Notes: a model not told the origin generated them from the letters alone. A stretch of DNA of 64,000 bases from Bacteroidales bacterium (GCA_016715075.1 JADKBK010000001.1:310001-374000); one strand, 5' to 3'. Shown: positions 48,013-56,376, numbered from the stretch's first letter. Numbers and translations are program-made.

Positions 48013-48813
48013 ATGAAAAATTCAGTTTTATTCAAATTGTCCTCCAGAACATTGTTGTTATTGCTGTTTACAGCCATGTCATTCAGGAGCTTCGGCGCTG
48101 CAAAGCAACAGTATTATGAAATACGTATCTATACTATTTCGGGTGCCGCCCAGGAAGGTATGGTAGATGCTTACCTGAAAAACGCCTATCTGCCTGCACT
48201 TCACAGGGCCGGAATTTCTAAGGTAGGAGTATTCAAACCTGTTGAAACGGACACTGCAGCCTATGGTAAACAGATCTTTGTTTTTATTCCGTTCAAGACA
48301 ATGGAACAGTATGCGGAGTTGCCAGCTGTTCTTGGAAAGGACAAAGCATTTACTGAAGCGGGTAAGTCTTTTATTGATGCACCTTTTGACAACCCTCCGT
48401 ATGAGCGTCATCAGAGCATTCTCCTGAAGGCGTTTCTTTTTATGCCGGAGTTTGTTGCTCCAGGATATACAAATCCTGTTTCAGAGAGGATATATGAATT
48501 ACGCAGTTATGAGAGTGCTACGGAAGCCAAGGCAGCAAAGAAGATCGATATGTTCAATCAGGGTGGTGAAATAGCGCTTTTTGAGAAGCTTAAATTCAAT
48601 GCAGTGTTTTATGGTGAGGCTCTTGCTGGTAATCAGAAGCCAAACCTTATGTATATGACCACATTTTCGGATATGAAATCTCATGACGAACACTGGAAAG
48701 CATTCGGGGCTACTGAGGAATGGAAGAAGTTGTCAGGCTTGGAGGAGTATAAAAATACTGTATCCAAAATACATGTCAACCTGCTTCATCCGGCTTCCTA
48801 TTCAGATTTTTAG
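48013..48813 (+). CDS. NIPSNAP-family secreted protein
   Basis: A 266-residue protein with a signal peptide (about residues 1-28, SFGAA). Two ferredoxin-like NIPSNAP domains: the first begins YYEIRIYTISGAAQEGMVDAYLKNAYLPALHRAGI, the second ERIYELRSYESATEAKAAKKIDMFNQGGEIALFEKL. Family proteins bind or transport small molecules; the precise role is not established. Single gene between two repeat elements. Confidence 0.88.
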   Translation: MKNSVLFKLSSRTLLLLLFTAMSFRSFGAAKQQYYEIRIYTISGAAQEGMVDAYLKNAYLPALHRAGISKVGVFKPVETDTAAYGKQIFVFIPFKTMEQYAELPAVLGKDKAFTEAGKSFIDAPFDNPPYERHQSILLKAFLFMPEFVAPGYTNPVSERIYELRSYESATEAKAAKKIDMFNQGGEIALFEKLKFNAVFYGEALAGNQKPNLMYMTTFSDMKSHDEHWKAFGATEEWKKLSGLEEYKNTVSKIHVNLLHPASYSDF

Positions 48814-48829
48814 TAGTGGCTACCTCCGT

Positions 48830-48920
48830 GAAACTCTGTGCTCCTCTGTGGCTCTCTGTGTAAGTTCTTAAAAATTATTACACAGAGGAACACGGAGGAG
48901 GCACAGAGGGACACAGAGAA
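48830..48920. repeat. Palindromic element, cacagag core
   Basis: aaactctgtgctcctctgtggctctctgtgtaagttctta followed by attacacagaggaacacggaggaggcacagagg. It separates the convergent NIPSNAP and trpB genes. Confidence 0.8.
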
Positions 48921-48930
48921 GAGTCTAAAT

Positions 48931-50298
48931 TCAATTCGCTGCTGGAAACTCTATTTCCGAGATAGCCTTTTCGACTTCTGCAGCAGTCATTTCATGATCC
49001 GGCAGATTGCCTTCGAAGAACTTCTCATAAGCAGAAATATCGAAATGGCCGTGACCGCTGAGGTTAAAAAGGATAGTTTTTGAAACACCCTCCAGATCAG
49101 CTCTTCTTGCTTCATCAAGAGCAGCTGCTATGGCATAGGTAGACTCAGGAGCTGGAAGAATTCCTTCAGCTTTTGCGAACAGTACCCCACCTTCAAAGCA
49201 CTCTCTCTGCATCTTGGCTTTTGCTTCGATAAATCCATCTTTCAGAAGCTGGCTTACGAGTACTCCGGCGCCGTGGTAACGCAAACCACCGGCATGTATC
49301 TTCTCCGGGATGAAATTATGTCCGAGAGTGTACATCGGAAGAAGAGGAGTCATCCCTGCTGAATCTCCAAAGTCGTACATGAATTTTCCTTTTGTGAGCT
49401 TAGGACATGATGCCGGTTCTACAGTCATAAATCTTGTTTTCTTTCCCTTGAGCAGGTTTTCACGCAGAAATGGAAATGCTATTCCTGAAAAATTGGAGCC
49501 GCCACCGAAACATCCGATAACTACATCCGGATAATCGCCTGTCTTTTCCATCTGAATAAGGGCTTCCTCGCCAACTATTGTCTGGTGGAGTATAACATGA
49601 TTCAGTACGCTCCCGAGTGAGTATTTGGTATATGGATCCTGTACTGCAACTTCCATTGCTTCTGAAATTGCAATTCCCAGGCTGCCCGGAGAATCAGGAT
49701 CAAGTTCAAGAACATGTCTTCCTGCATTGGTCATTGTGCTTGGGGATGGAACAACCCTGGCACCATATGCGTTCATCAGGAGTTTACGCCCTGGTTTCTG
49801 GTTGTAACTGACCTTCACCATAAATACCAGCAGTTCAAGTCCGAAATGGTTACAGGCAAAGCTCATCGCACTTCCCCACTGACCTGCACCTGTCTCGGTG
49901 GTTATCCTTCGTACTCCCTCCTGCTTGTTGTAATATGCCTGGGGAATGGCAGTGTTGGCTTTATGTGACCCTGAATAATTGCCACCTTCATACTTATAGT
50001 ATATTTTGCTTTTCGTTCCGAGTACTTTTTCGAGTTCCACAGCTCTGAAGAGTGGAGATGGACGATAGGTATGATAAAGACTTATTACCTCATCAGGGAT
50101 ATCAATATACCTCTCCATCGAAACCTCCTGCTTGATCAATTCCATTGGGAAAACGGCAGCCAGGTCCTCGGGACCTATTGGTTGTCTCGTTACCGGATGA
50201 AGAGGAGGCATTGGCTTGTTTGGCATATCTGCAAGGATATTGTACCACTTTGTCGGCATCTCTTTTTCACTTAAGATAATTTTTCTGAGCTTTTCCAT
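48931..50298 (-). CDS. trpB: Tryptophan synthase beta chain, TrpB2 type
   Basis: PLP enzyme joining indole and serine to tryptophan. The 455-residue length and sequence (LADMPNKPMPPLHPVTRQPIGPEDL, RPSPLFRAVELEKVLG) identify the TrpB2 branch, longer than TrpB1 (about 400). The PLP lysine is in GGNYSGSHKANTAIPQ, the catalytic glutamate in TETGAGQWGSAMSFAC and the phosphate loop in GCFGGGSNFSG. No trpA or other trp gene is adjacent. The gene is preceded by a Trp leader peptide and terminator (50335-50463), so its transcription responds to tryptophan. It may use free indole or a distant TrpA. Confidence 0.93.
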   Translation of the reverse strand: MEKLRKIILSEKEMPTKWYNILADMPNKPMPPLHPVTRQPIGPEDLAAVFPMELIKQEVSMERYIDIPDEVISLYHTYRPSPLFRAVELEKVLGTKSKIYYKYEGGNYSGSHKANTAIPQAYYNKQEGVRRITTETGAGQWGSAMSFACNHFGLELLVFMVKVSYNQKPGRKLLMNAYGARVVPSPSTMTNAGRHVLELDPDSPGSLGIAISEAMEVAVQDPYTKYSLGSVLNHVILHQTIVGEEALIQMEKTGDYPDVVIGCFGGGSNFSGIAFPFLRENLLKGKKTRFMTVEPASCPKLTKGKFMYDFGDSAGMTPLLPMYTLGHNFIPEKIHAGGLRYHGAGVLVSQLLKDGFIEAKAKMQRECFEGGVLFAKAEGILPAPESTYAIAAALDEARRADLEGVSKTILFNLSGHGHFDISAYEKFFEGNLPDHEMTAAEVEKAISEIEFPAAN

Positions 50299-50334
50299 TG
50301 TTGTTAGATTTTATGTTTGATTAAAGATGTCAAA

Positions 50335-50366
50335 TTAAAAAGGCACGCTGTGAAGAGCGTGCCTTT
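50335..50366 (-). terminator. Trp attenuator terminator upstream of trpB
   Basis: On the minus strand an 11-bp perfect stem (AAAGGCACGCT / AGCGTGCCTTT; arms 50356-50366 and 50339-50349) with a 6-base loop is followed by five T. It lies 22 bases after the leader peptide stop and about 37 bases before the trpB start, so it can end transcription before the gene. Confidence 0.9.
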
Positions 50367-50388
50367 ATAGTTTAATATTGTTTAAATG

Positions 50389-50463
50389 TTATATAATGGC
50401 TTCATTCACAGGATGATTTGTCAGGCTGCGCCAAGACCAGATATGTAACATTTTTACTTTCAT
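50389..50463 (-). CDS. trpL: Trp leader peptide (24 codons, Trp-Ser-Trp)
   Basis: A short frame from ATG 50463-50461 to TAA 50391-50389 encodes MKVKMLHIWSWRSLTNHP and six further residues. Codons 9 and 11 are TGG TCT TGG. Tryptophan is the rarest residue, and two within three codons just before an intrinsic terminator and a tryptophan synthase gene is the classical attenuator arrangement. The ribosome would stall at these codons when charged tRNA-Trp is low and so prevent terminator formation. I could not identify the competing antiterminator hairpin with confidence. An internal ATG (codon 5) could also start it. Confidence 0.85.
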   Translation of the reverse strand: MKVKMLHIWSWRSLTNHPVNEAII

Positions 50464-50490
50464 AATAATCCGGTTTTTTTACTGATGTTA

Positions 50491-50498
50491 CAAAAATA
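50491..50498 (-). promoter_or_regulatory. Candidate trp promoter -7 element
   Basis: TATTTTTG on the minus strand matches the Bacteroidota -7 consensus TAnnTTTG exactly, 27 bases upstream of the leader peptide start. A clear TTTG at -33 is not seen at the usual spacing. Confidence 0.5.
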
Positions 50499-50642
50499 AC
50501 TAAATTTTTAAATTATCATAAAAAAATAAGGTTTTTTATAAAAAATCACGAATCAGGATACTTTTTTACTTGGTATCTGTAATCAATAAAAGCATTTAGG
50601 TTGATAAATGACTATTTATAATGTAAGGGCACAAACGGATTT

Positions 50643-51893
50643 TTATTCCCGCACTGTAGCGCCAAGATATCTCATATCGTCAAAGAAGCCAGGATATGAT
50701 TTTGCGACACACTGTGAGTCCCTGATACAAACTTTCCCTGTTGCCCTCAGTGCAGTTACGGCTACTGCCATTGCTATGCGATGATCATCATGAGATTCAA
50801 CACGGGCTCCGGTTGGCTGGCCTCCTGTCACTTTCATCAGATCGCCGGCGATTTCAATACTTATATTCATTTTTCCGAACTCATCCCTGAGTGCTGCTGC
50901 CCTGTCGCTTTCCTTGTATATCAGTCTGGATACCCCTTTGATCGTGGATATACCAGTGGAATATGCTGCAAGCGCTGCAAGAGGAGGGAAGAGGTCAGGT
51001 GATTCCGTTGCATCAAAATCAAAGGCTTTGAGTTCTGACTTTGAAATTTCTATCTGATCCTCGCTGATTTTCATGTTTGCCCCGGCCATTTCAAGCGCTT
51101 TCAGTACGGCCATATCGCTCTGTTTGCTGTCAGTACGTATTCCCTGGACATGCAGGCTTCCATTGATAGCACCTGCAACGAGCAGAAATGCCCCACCGCT
51201 CCAATCGCTTTCGACTGTATATTTCCTTGGTGTATATGACTGTTTCCCCTTAATTCTGAAGAGTTCATAATCTGAACATTCCACTGTGATTCCAAATGTT
51301 TTGAGAAGCTGGATTGTCATGTCGATATATGGTTTGCTCTTGAGGTTCCTGACTCTGATCTCTGAATCATGCTCCGCCAGCGGTAAAGCCATCAGCAGGC
51401 CAGTCAGAAGCTGACTGCTGACTGAACCGTCGATTTCGCATTTTCCTCCCTTGATCGGTCCCTGGATAGTAAGCGGAAGAAATCCTCCCGAAGTTGAACA
51501 CTTAACACCGAGCTGACTTAATGCTTCATCAATCATCCCCATAGGTCTTTTTTTGAGAGAATTTGCGCCTACCAGGGTTATCTCAACAGGATAAAGTGCA
51601 GCGATTGGGGAGAACATCCTTATTGCCAGACCTGATTCACCGCAGTTCAGTTTTTCTTCTTTCAGTATTCTTCCTCCCTTTATTATCAATTCACCGGGTT
51701 TCGGATCGAGTCTTGCACCCAATCCGCATGCAATGCTCATGGCGGCAAGGGAATCGTCACAATATGATGGATTAAAGATAGTGCTTTGCCCGTCAGCAAG
51801 AAGAGCAGCAGCGATAGCACGCTGAGACATACTTTTTGAGGCAGGGGCTTTGATCTGTCCTTTAATTTCTGAGGGTTCTACACATCTTTCCAT
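50643..51893 (-). CDS. aroA: 5-enolpyruvylshikimate-3-phosphate synthase (AroA)
   Basis: Sixth step of the shikimate pathway: shikimate 3-phosphate plus PEP to EPSP. The 416-residue protein has the substrate-binding ASKSMSQRAIAAALLADG near residue 18, GESGLAIRMFSPIAALYP, the SSQLLTGLLMALP segment, a catalytic-type DWSGGAFLL and the PEP-arginine region IKGVSRLIYKESDRAAALRDEF. The C-terminal end is DSQCVAKSYPGFFDDMRYLGA. It is last in the aromatic operon, 14 bases after the DAHP synthase gene. The motif at the PEP site reads AIRM, outside the classical class I GNAGTAxRP form, so it may be of the less glyphosate-sensitive type; that is inference. Confidence 0.93.
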   Translation of the reverse strand: MERCVEPSEIKGQIKAPASKSMSQRAIAAALLADGQSTIFNPSYCDDSLAAMSIACGLGARLDPKPGELIIKGGRILKEEKLNCGESGLAIRMFSPIAALYPVEITLVGANSLKKRPMGMIDEALSQLGVKCSTSGGFLPLTIQGPIKGGKCEIDGSVSSQLLTGLLMALPLAEHDSEIRVRNLKSKPYIDMTIQLLKTFGITVECSDYELFRIKGKQSYTPRKYTVESDWSGGAFLLVAGAINGSLHVQGIRTDSKQSDMAVLKALEMAGANMKISEDQIEISKSELKAFDFDATESPDLFPPLAALAAYSTGISTIKGVSRLIYKESDRAAALRDEFGKMNISIEIAGDLMKVTGGQPTGARVESHDDHRIAMAVAVTALRATGKVCIRDSQCVAKSYPGFFDDMRYLGATVRE

Positions 51894-51907
51894 GAATACC
51901 TGAATAT

Positions 51908-53023
51908 TTATTTTTTTTCTTTAGGATCTTTCTCTCCATTGTTCATTACCTTCATCTGATGATTTATGGACTCCTGGTGAATAGCCTTGAATATTGCATC
52001 AATAAGTTCAGGACTTAGTCCCTTTTCCTTACCCTTCATGACAGCTTTTCTTATAATTTCATCCCACCGAAGGCTCTGCAAGATAGTGATATTATTTTCC
52101 TTTTTATAGCGTCCGATAGTTTCTGCCACTTTCATTCTTTTTTCCATCAGGTCAAGAAGGTGATCGTCGTAAATGTCTATCTGCTGTCTCAGTTCCCCGA
52201 GTACATCAAGAAGTTTAGGATCAGAGGTGTCAGGGCTTCTGTAAATCAGCCTGCTTAACAGCTCTTTAAGGTCATTGGGTGTTAACTGCTGTGCAGCATC
52301 GCTCAGGGCTTTTGAAGGATTTATGTGTGATTCAATCATTAATCCGTCGAAGTTCAGGTCCATTGCTTTCTGGGAAATCTCATGCAGAAAATGCCTTGCT
52401 CCGCCAATGTGACTTGGGTCGCATATTATTGGCAGATCCGGGAACCTTCTGCGCAGTTCAATGGGGAGCTGCCAGTTAGGCTGATTCCTGTATACAGTTT
52501 TTTCATATGATGAGAATCCGCGGTGAATGGCTCCTATCCTGGTGATCCCGGCCCTTGCAATTCGTTCAATTGCTCCCATCCATAGTTCAATATCAGGGTT
52601 GATCGGGTTTTTTACAAGAACCATAACATCAACACCCTGAAGAGCATCAGAGATCTCCTGTACTGTAAAAGGATTAACAGATGTTCTGGCACCGATCCAC
52701 AGCATATCGATACCGTATTTCAGAGCTTCATAGACATGTTTCTCATTCGCCACCTCTGTACCCACCAGCATTCCGGTCTCCTGTTTTACCCTCCTGAGCC
52801 ATTTCAGCCCTTCACTGCCTACGCCTTCAAAAGAGTTCGGACGGGTCCTGGGTTTCCAGATCCCGGCACGATATACACTCACCTGGTTTATCTCAGCAAG
52901 CTGCCTTGCAGTCTCCATAACCTGTTCCTCCGTTTCGGCGCTGCATGGGCCTGAAATCAGGAACGGTCTTCCTTTGTAACCTCTCCAGTCTTTGATCTGT
53001 GGATTCTCTAGCTTAACTTCCAT
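51908..53023 (-). CDS. aroG-pheA(CM): Bifunctional DAHP synthase / chorismate mutase
   Basis: First enzyme of aromatic amino acid synthesis fused to chorismate mutase. Residues about 1-265 form the type I-beta DAHP synthase: FLISGPCSAETEEQVMETA, GIWKPRTRPNSFEGVG, GTEVANEKHV, VLVKNPINPD and ICDPSHIGGARHFL. Residues about 280-360 are an AroQ-type mutase (LGELRQQIDIYDDHLLDLMEKRMKVAETIGRYK). The fused mutase often serves as the feedback sensor for prephenate or chorismate in this class. The total of 371 residues matches Bacteroidota homologues. It sits 15 bases after tyrA and 14 before aroA in one operon. Confidence 0.93.
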   Translation of the reverse strand: MEVKLENPQIKDWRGYKGRPFLISGPCSAETEEQVMETARQLAEINQVSVYRAGIWKPRTRPNSFEGVGSEGLKWLRRVKQETGMLVGTEVANEKHVYEALKYGIDMLWIGARTSVNPFTVQEISDALQGVDVMVLVKNPINPDIELWMGAIERIARAGITRIGAIHRGFSSYEKTVYRNQPNWQLPIELRRRFPDLPIICDPSHIGGARHFLHEISQKAMDLNFDGLMIESHINPSKALSDAAQQLTPNDLKELLSRLIYRSPDTSDPKLLDVLGELRQQIDIYDDHLLDLMEKRMKVAETIGRYKKENNITILQSLRWDEIIRKAVMKGKEKGLSPELIDAIFKAIHQESINHQMKVMNNGEKDPKEKK

Positions 53024-53038
53024 AGTTGTATGATTTTT

Positions 53039-53884
53039 TTAATTCAATATTTTTCTGATCTTGTTTGCCTCTTCCATCAGAGATTTCAATCCGTTTATAT
53101 CCTTCTCTGTAATCATCTTCCTGAAAGAGTTCATTTTATCAATATAGGTGTCCATTACCTCAAGGATAAACTGAGAGTTTTCCAGAAATATTGGAGCCCA
53201 TGTCTCACCATTGCTCTTTGCAAGCCTTACTGTACTCTCAAAACCTCCCCCGGCCAGTGCGAGTATGTTCTGTTCTTCCTGTTCCTTGTCAAGTACACAC
53301 AAGGCAAGGGAAAATGAAGTAATATGCGAAATATGAGATATATATGCCACATGTACATCATGATCGCTGGGGTTCATATAGACCTTATGCATGTTAAGGA
53401 CATCGAGCATCCTTTCAATCAGACCCAGGGCATCAGGATCACTAAGCTCCCTGTCACAGATGATGGCATTCTTGTAGTCAAAAAGCTTTCCAACAGCTGC
53501 AAGCGGACCCGAATATTCGGTTCCGGCCATGGGATGAACTGCAACATACCGTCCCCTGCCAGGATGATTCTTTGAAACTTCAGCAATGCTTGCCTTTGTA
53601 GAGCCCATATCTGTTACCACTTTTGAAGTGCCGGCAATCCTTTCCAGAATGCCGGGAAGCATAGAACAATTTGTATTAACAGGAGTGGTAAGAATGATAA
53701 GATCACTTTTGTCAATGGCATTTTCAAGAGTGTCATTCTCATCCACCAATCCACAAAGCAGGGCTATGTTCTGATGATGCATGTTGCTATCCACACCGAT
53801 TATCCTGTCAGCAAATCCCCGCTTGCGAAGATCAACCACAAGAGAACCACCTATCAGCCCTATTCCAATAACTGCAATTGTCAT
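53039..53884 (-). CDS. tyrA: Prephenate dehydrogenase (TyrA)
   Basis: NAD(P)-dependent oxidation of prephenate towards tyrosine. The 281-residue protein begins with the dinucleotide-binding motif MTIAVIGIGLIGGSLVVDLRK. The catalytic-type segment is VAVHPMAGTEYSGPLAAV, followed by the helical dimerisation domain with VHVAYISHISHITSFSLAL. Length is normal for a stand-alone TyrA without mutase. It is separated from the upstream aminotransferase by 329 bases of repeats, unlike the tight spacing downstream. Confidence 0.92.
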   Translation of the reverse strand: MTIAVIGIGLIGGSLVVDLRKRGFADRIIGVDSNMHHQNIALLCGLVDENDTLENAIDKSDLIILTTPVNTNCSMLPGILERIAGTSKVVTDMGSTKASIAEVSKNHPGRGRYVAVHPMAGTEYSGPLAAVGKLFDYKNAIICDRELSDPDALGLIERMLDVLNMHKVYMNPSDHDVHVAYISHISHITSFSLALCVLDKEQEEQNILALAGGGFESTVRLAKSNGETWAPIFLENSQFILEVMDTYIDKMNSFRKMITEKDINGLKSLMEEANKIRKILN

Positions 53885-53935
53885 GTTTTGTTTAATTATC
53901 TGAGAAAATTATTAATTACTGTGATGTTTTTTAGT

Positions 53936-54135
53936 CCGAAGCCGGAAGTCCGAAGTCAGAAGACCGAAGTCCGAAGCCGGAAGGAATACAAAGGTTAAAT
54001 TAGTTTGGGGTTGTAGAAAAAATCTGTTTTTACCCCCAAACCCCCCAAGGGGGGCTTTATAACTTATTGGTTTTAAATAAGTCCCCCCTGGGGGATTTAG
54101 GGGTGTCACAGAGAAAATCGATTTTTTTTTACAGC
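53936..54135. repeat. Heptamer array plus CCCCC-type palindromic element inside the aromatic operon
   Basis: 53940-53986: seven heptamers of gaagccg/gaagtcc type. 54003-54135: element beginning ggggttgtagaaaaaatctgtttttaccccc, with aaaccccccaaggggggctttat, a spacer and agtcccccctgggggatttagggg, closing gaaaatcgattttttttacagccc. It is the best free copy of the element seen nested at 15638. It splits an otherwise compact operon, 118 bases or more from either flanking gene. Confidence 0.85.
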
Positions 54136-54217
54136 CCATGGCCCCAGCAAGATCAAAGTCAATGTATTGCAAAGACTGGTTGCGGCCGGGATAGTTGATT
54201 GTATTAACAGAAGTCAT
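54136..54217 (-). other. Short coding-like remnant starting by ATGA overlap after the aminotransferase
   Basis: The stop of the aminotransferase gene overlaps an ATG (ATGA, 54217-54214). It opens a frame, beginning MTSVNTINYPGRNQSLQYI, that runs about 27 codons to the edge of the palindromic element, and then only through repeat DNA. A coupled start of this kind usually marks a following operon gene. I recognise no family; it may be the beginning of a gene destroyed by the repeat, or chance. Confidence 0.35.
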
Positions 54218-55386
54218 AAGTTTTTGATTTTTAAATGTTCCAGCCTCGTCTTCGCCTCCGAAAGACGTTCTTCATTAGCACATAGGGAGATGCGGATATA
54301 TCTTTCTCCGTTTTCCCCGAAGATAAATCCCGGAGTAATAAAGACATGTGATCTGTTCAGTATGTCTTCCAGATACTCCTCACAGCTCTTTATGCTATCA
54401 GGAATTCGTCCCCAGAGAAACAGTCCGACCTGGTTTTTGTCATATCTGCAATTCAGGAGCGTCATTATTTCCTCAACTATCTTCCTGCGTTTAACATATA
54501 CTGCATTCACTTTATCGTACCATGATTCAGGATTATTAATAGCTTCTATGGCAGCCATCTGCATCGGAAGGAACATACCGGAATCCATATTGCTTTTTAC
54601 CTTCAGAATCTCTTTAATATAATCACTCTGTCCAGCTACCATGCCGATCCTCCATCCTGCCATATTCTGTGATTTGCTCAAAGAGTTAAGTTCAAGCGCT
54701 GTTTCCCTTGCTCCTTCGGATTGCAGAATGCTATGATAATCGTTATTCAGTATAAAGCTGTAGGGATTATCATTGCAAAGAAGAATATTATGTTTTTTGG
54801 AAAAGGTAATCAGTTCCTTAAAAAGATGTTGTGACCCTTTAGTCCCGGTTGGCATATGAGGATAGTTCACCCACATCAGTTTTACCCGGCTCAGGTCGCT
54901 TTTTTCAAGGGCATTCAGATCGGGAAGCCATCCGTTTTTCTCTTCAAGGTCATATTTCCTGATAATACCTCCGACAAGATTTGTCACTGAAGAGTATGTT
55001 GGATATCCTGGATCCGGAATAAGCACTTCATCTCCGGGATTTACAAATGCCATACTGATATGCATAATGCCCTCCTTGCTTCCCATCAGCGGAAGTATCT
55101 CATTGTCGGGGTTCAGATCGACCCGGAAATACTTCTTGTACCAATCCGCGAATGCCTTCCGGAGTGCGGGGCTTCCGGTATAGCTCTGGTATCCATGGGA
55201 TGTTGGTCTTACGGCATAGGATATCAGTGCTGCAATGGCATTTTCAGCAGGGGCTTGATCAGGGCTCCCAATTCCAAGGTTAATGATATCTGCACCTTCC
55301 CTGCGCATCTTTTCAATCTGGGCAAGCTTTTGCGAGAAGTAATACTCCTGCACCTTGCCGGTACGATCAGCTGGTTTAACTATCAT
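54214..55386 (-). CDS. Class I/II PLP-dependent aminotransferase (aromatic operon)
   Basis: Fold-type I aminotransferase, expected to convert phenylpyruvate and 4-hydroxyphenylpyruvate (or prephenate) to the amino acids. The ATG at 55386 is chosen because GGAGA lies just upstream and it gives MIVKPADRTGKVQEYYF; the frame itself extends to 55425. The 390-residue protein has INLGIGSPDQAPAE, the YQSYTGSPALRKAFADWY segment, PDPGYPTYSS, the PLP lysine in ELNSLSKSQNMAGWRIGM and the arginine in RYIRISLCA. It overlaps the end of pheA by 11 bases. Sequence is also near LL-diaminopimelate aminotransferases; context decides for an aromatic role. Confidence 0.88.
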   Translation of the reverse strand: MIVKPADRTGKVQEYYFSQKLAQIEKMRREGADIINLGIGSPDQAPAENAIAALISYAVRPTSHGYQSYTGSPALRKAFADWYKKYFRVDLNPDNEILPLMGSKEGIMHISMAFVNPGDEVLIPDPGYPTYSSVTNLVGGIIRKYDLEEKNGWLPDLNALEKSDLSRVKLMWVNYPHMPTGTKGSQHLFKELITFSKKHNILLCNDNPYSFILNNDYHSILQSEGARETALELNSLSKSQNMAGWRIGMVAGQSDYIKEILKVKSNMDSGMFLPMQMAAIEAINNPESWYDKVNAVYVKRRKIVEEIMTLLNCRYDKNQVGLFLWGRIPDSIKSCEEYLEDILNRSHVFITPGFIFGENGERYIRISLCANEERLSEAKTRLEHLKIKNL

Positions 55387-56205
55387 ATAGCATGTCTCCT
55401 TTATAATAAACTCCAAGAATTTCAAGATTGCTTGTATACTTTGCCAGTACCCTTTGTATTACTTCTGACTTTGTATTCTTGTTAAGCTCGAGGTCGAGAT
55501 AGAACATATATTCCCACTCACCGTTCAGTCTGGGCACTGATTGTATTTTTGAGAGGTTGATCTGCATCTCTGCAAGTTTTATAAGCACTTTGGCGAGTGA
55601 TCCTGGCTTATGGCCGGTTGAAAAGCAGATCGAAACCTTGTTCCCCTTTGTATTCCCCTTTTCCTCACTGCCAATCACATGAAACCTGGTATAGTTCTGC
55701 TTATATGTTTCTATTCCTTCAGCAAGTATATCCAGGCCATAAATTTCTGCCGCAGCACCAGAGGCTATTGCAGCAACGCCGTTAAGATTATTCTCCCTGA
55801 TCTGTTTTGCACTTCCGGCAGTGTCATCAGCCTCGATAAGGGTCATCCCCGGAAACTGATTAAGGAATGTCATACACTGGGCCAAAGCGATTGGATGTGA
55901 CCTTATCTCCCTGATATCTGTGATCTGCTGACCGGGTAATGCCATAAGGTTTTGTTTGATCCTCAGGTTATGCTCTCAAGGATCTTCATCCCCGACTCCC
56001 TTATCAGTGTATAGTTATAAAGGATGCTTCCTGAGCGGGCATTCTCTATCGCCATAACTGCAAAATCGGCTTCTCCTGCTTTAAGTGTATTAAGAGTAAG
56101 GTCAAATGTAGAACAAGGAACTATCTCAACCTCATCATAGCTGAAATACTGCCTCGCTGCAACTTCGTGAAAACATCCTGTCTCTCCCTGTACCGCTACT
56201 TTCAT
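55376..56205 (-). CDS. pheA: Prephenate dehydratase with ACT domain (PheA), one base missing
   Basis: Converts prephenate to phenylpyruvate. The ATG at 56205 (MKVAVQGETGCFHEVAA) is preferred to the TTG at 56211. The first frame covers the dehydratase start to RESGMKIL; the next starts EHNLRIKQNLMALPGQQITDIREIRSHPIALAQCM. The junction at about 55974-55978 lacks one base: restoring a C on the + strand gives GEHNLRIK, as the family expects. ADDTAGSAKQI and then the ACT regulatory domain (KVSICFSTGHKPGSLAKVL) follow. The corrected length is 276 residues, normal for the family. It is the first gene after the Phe/Tyr leader. Given intact neighbours I read the shift as a sequence error. Confidence 0.9.
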
Positions 56206-56218
56206 AATCAAATTGTAT

Positions 56219-56255
56219 TAAAAAAGCAAGGGCCCCTTTGCGGGACCCTTGCTTT
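56219..56255 (-). terminator. Phe/Tyr attenuator terminator upstream of pheA
   Basis: On the minus strand a 14-bp stem (arms 56242-56255 and 56223-56236; one G-U pair) with a 5-base loop GCAAA is followed by a T run. It ends about 13 bases before the pheA start codon and begins about 35 bases after the leader peptide stop. Confidence 0.92.
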
Positions 56256-56290
56256 ATATAGATTAATCTTATCTGTATACAAAAATCCCG

Positions 56291-56356
56291 TTATCTCTTT
56301 TTAAAATAAAAAAAGAAGTAATAAAAGGAAATAAAATAGTTGTACACAATATTCAT
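56291..56356 (-). CDS. pheL: Phe/Tyr leader peptide (21 codons, 6 Phe + 5 Tyr)
   Basis: A frame from ATG 56356-56354 to TAA 56293-56291. After MNIV it reads YNYFISFYYFFFYF and ends KKR: eleven of 21 codons are Phe or Tyr. The pheA terminator follows. Such a composition beside the dehydratase, dehydrogenase and aminotransferase genes is the classical attenuator design; the mixture suggests response to both Phe and Tyr charging. It is far below usual gene-calling size. Confidence 0.93.
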   Translation of the reverse strand: MNIVYNYFISFYYFFFYFKKR

Positions 56357-56376
56357 TTGTCTGTTCTTTCAGGTTG

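Noticed and set aside
53912..54135. 101-codon frame across the repeat element in the aromatic operon
   Set aside because: Beyond about 27 codons it consists only of the palindromic element and the heptamer array.
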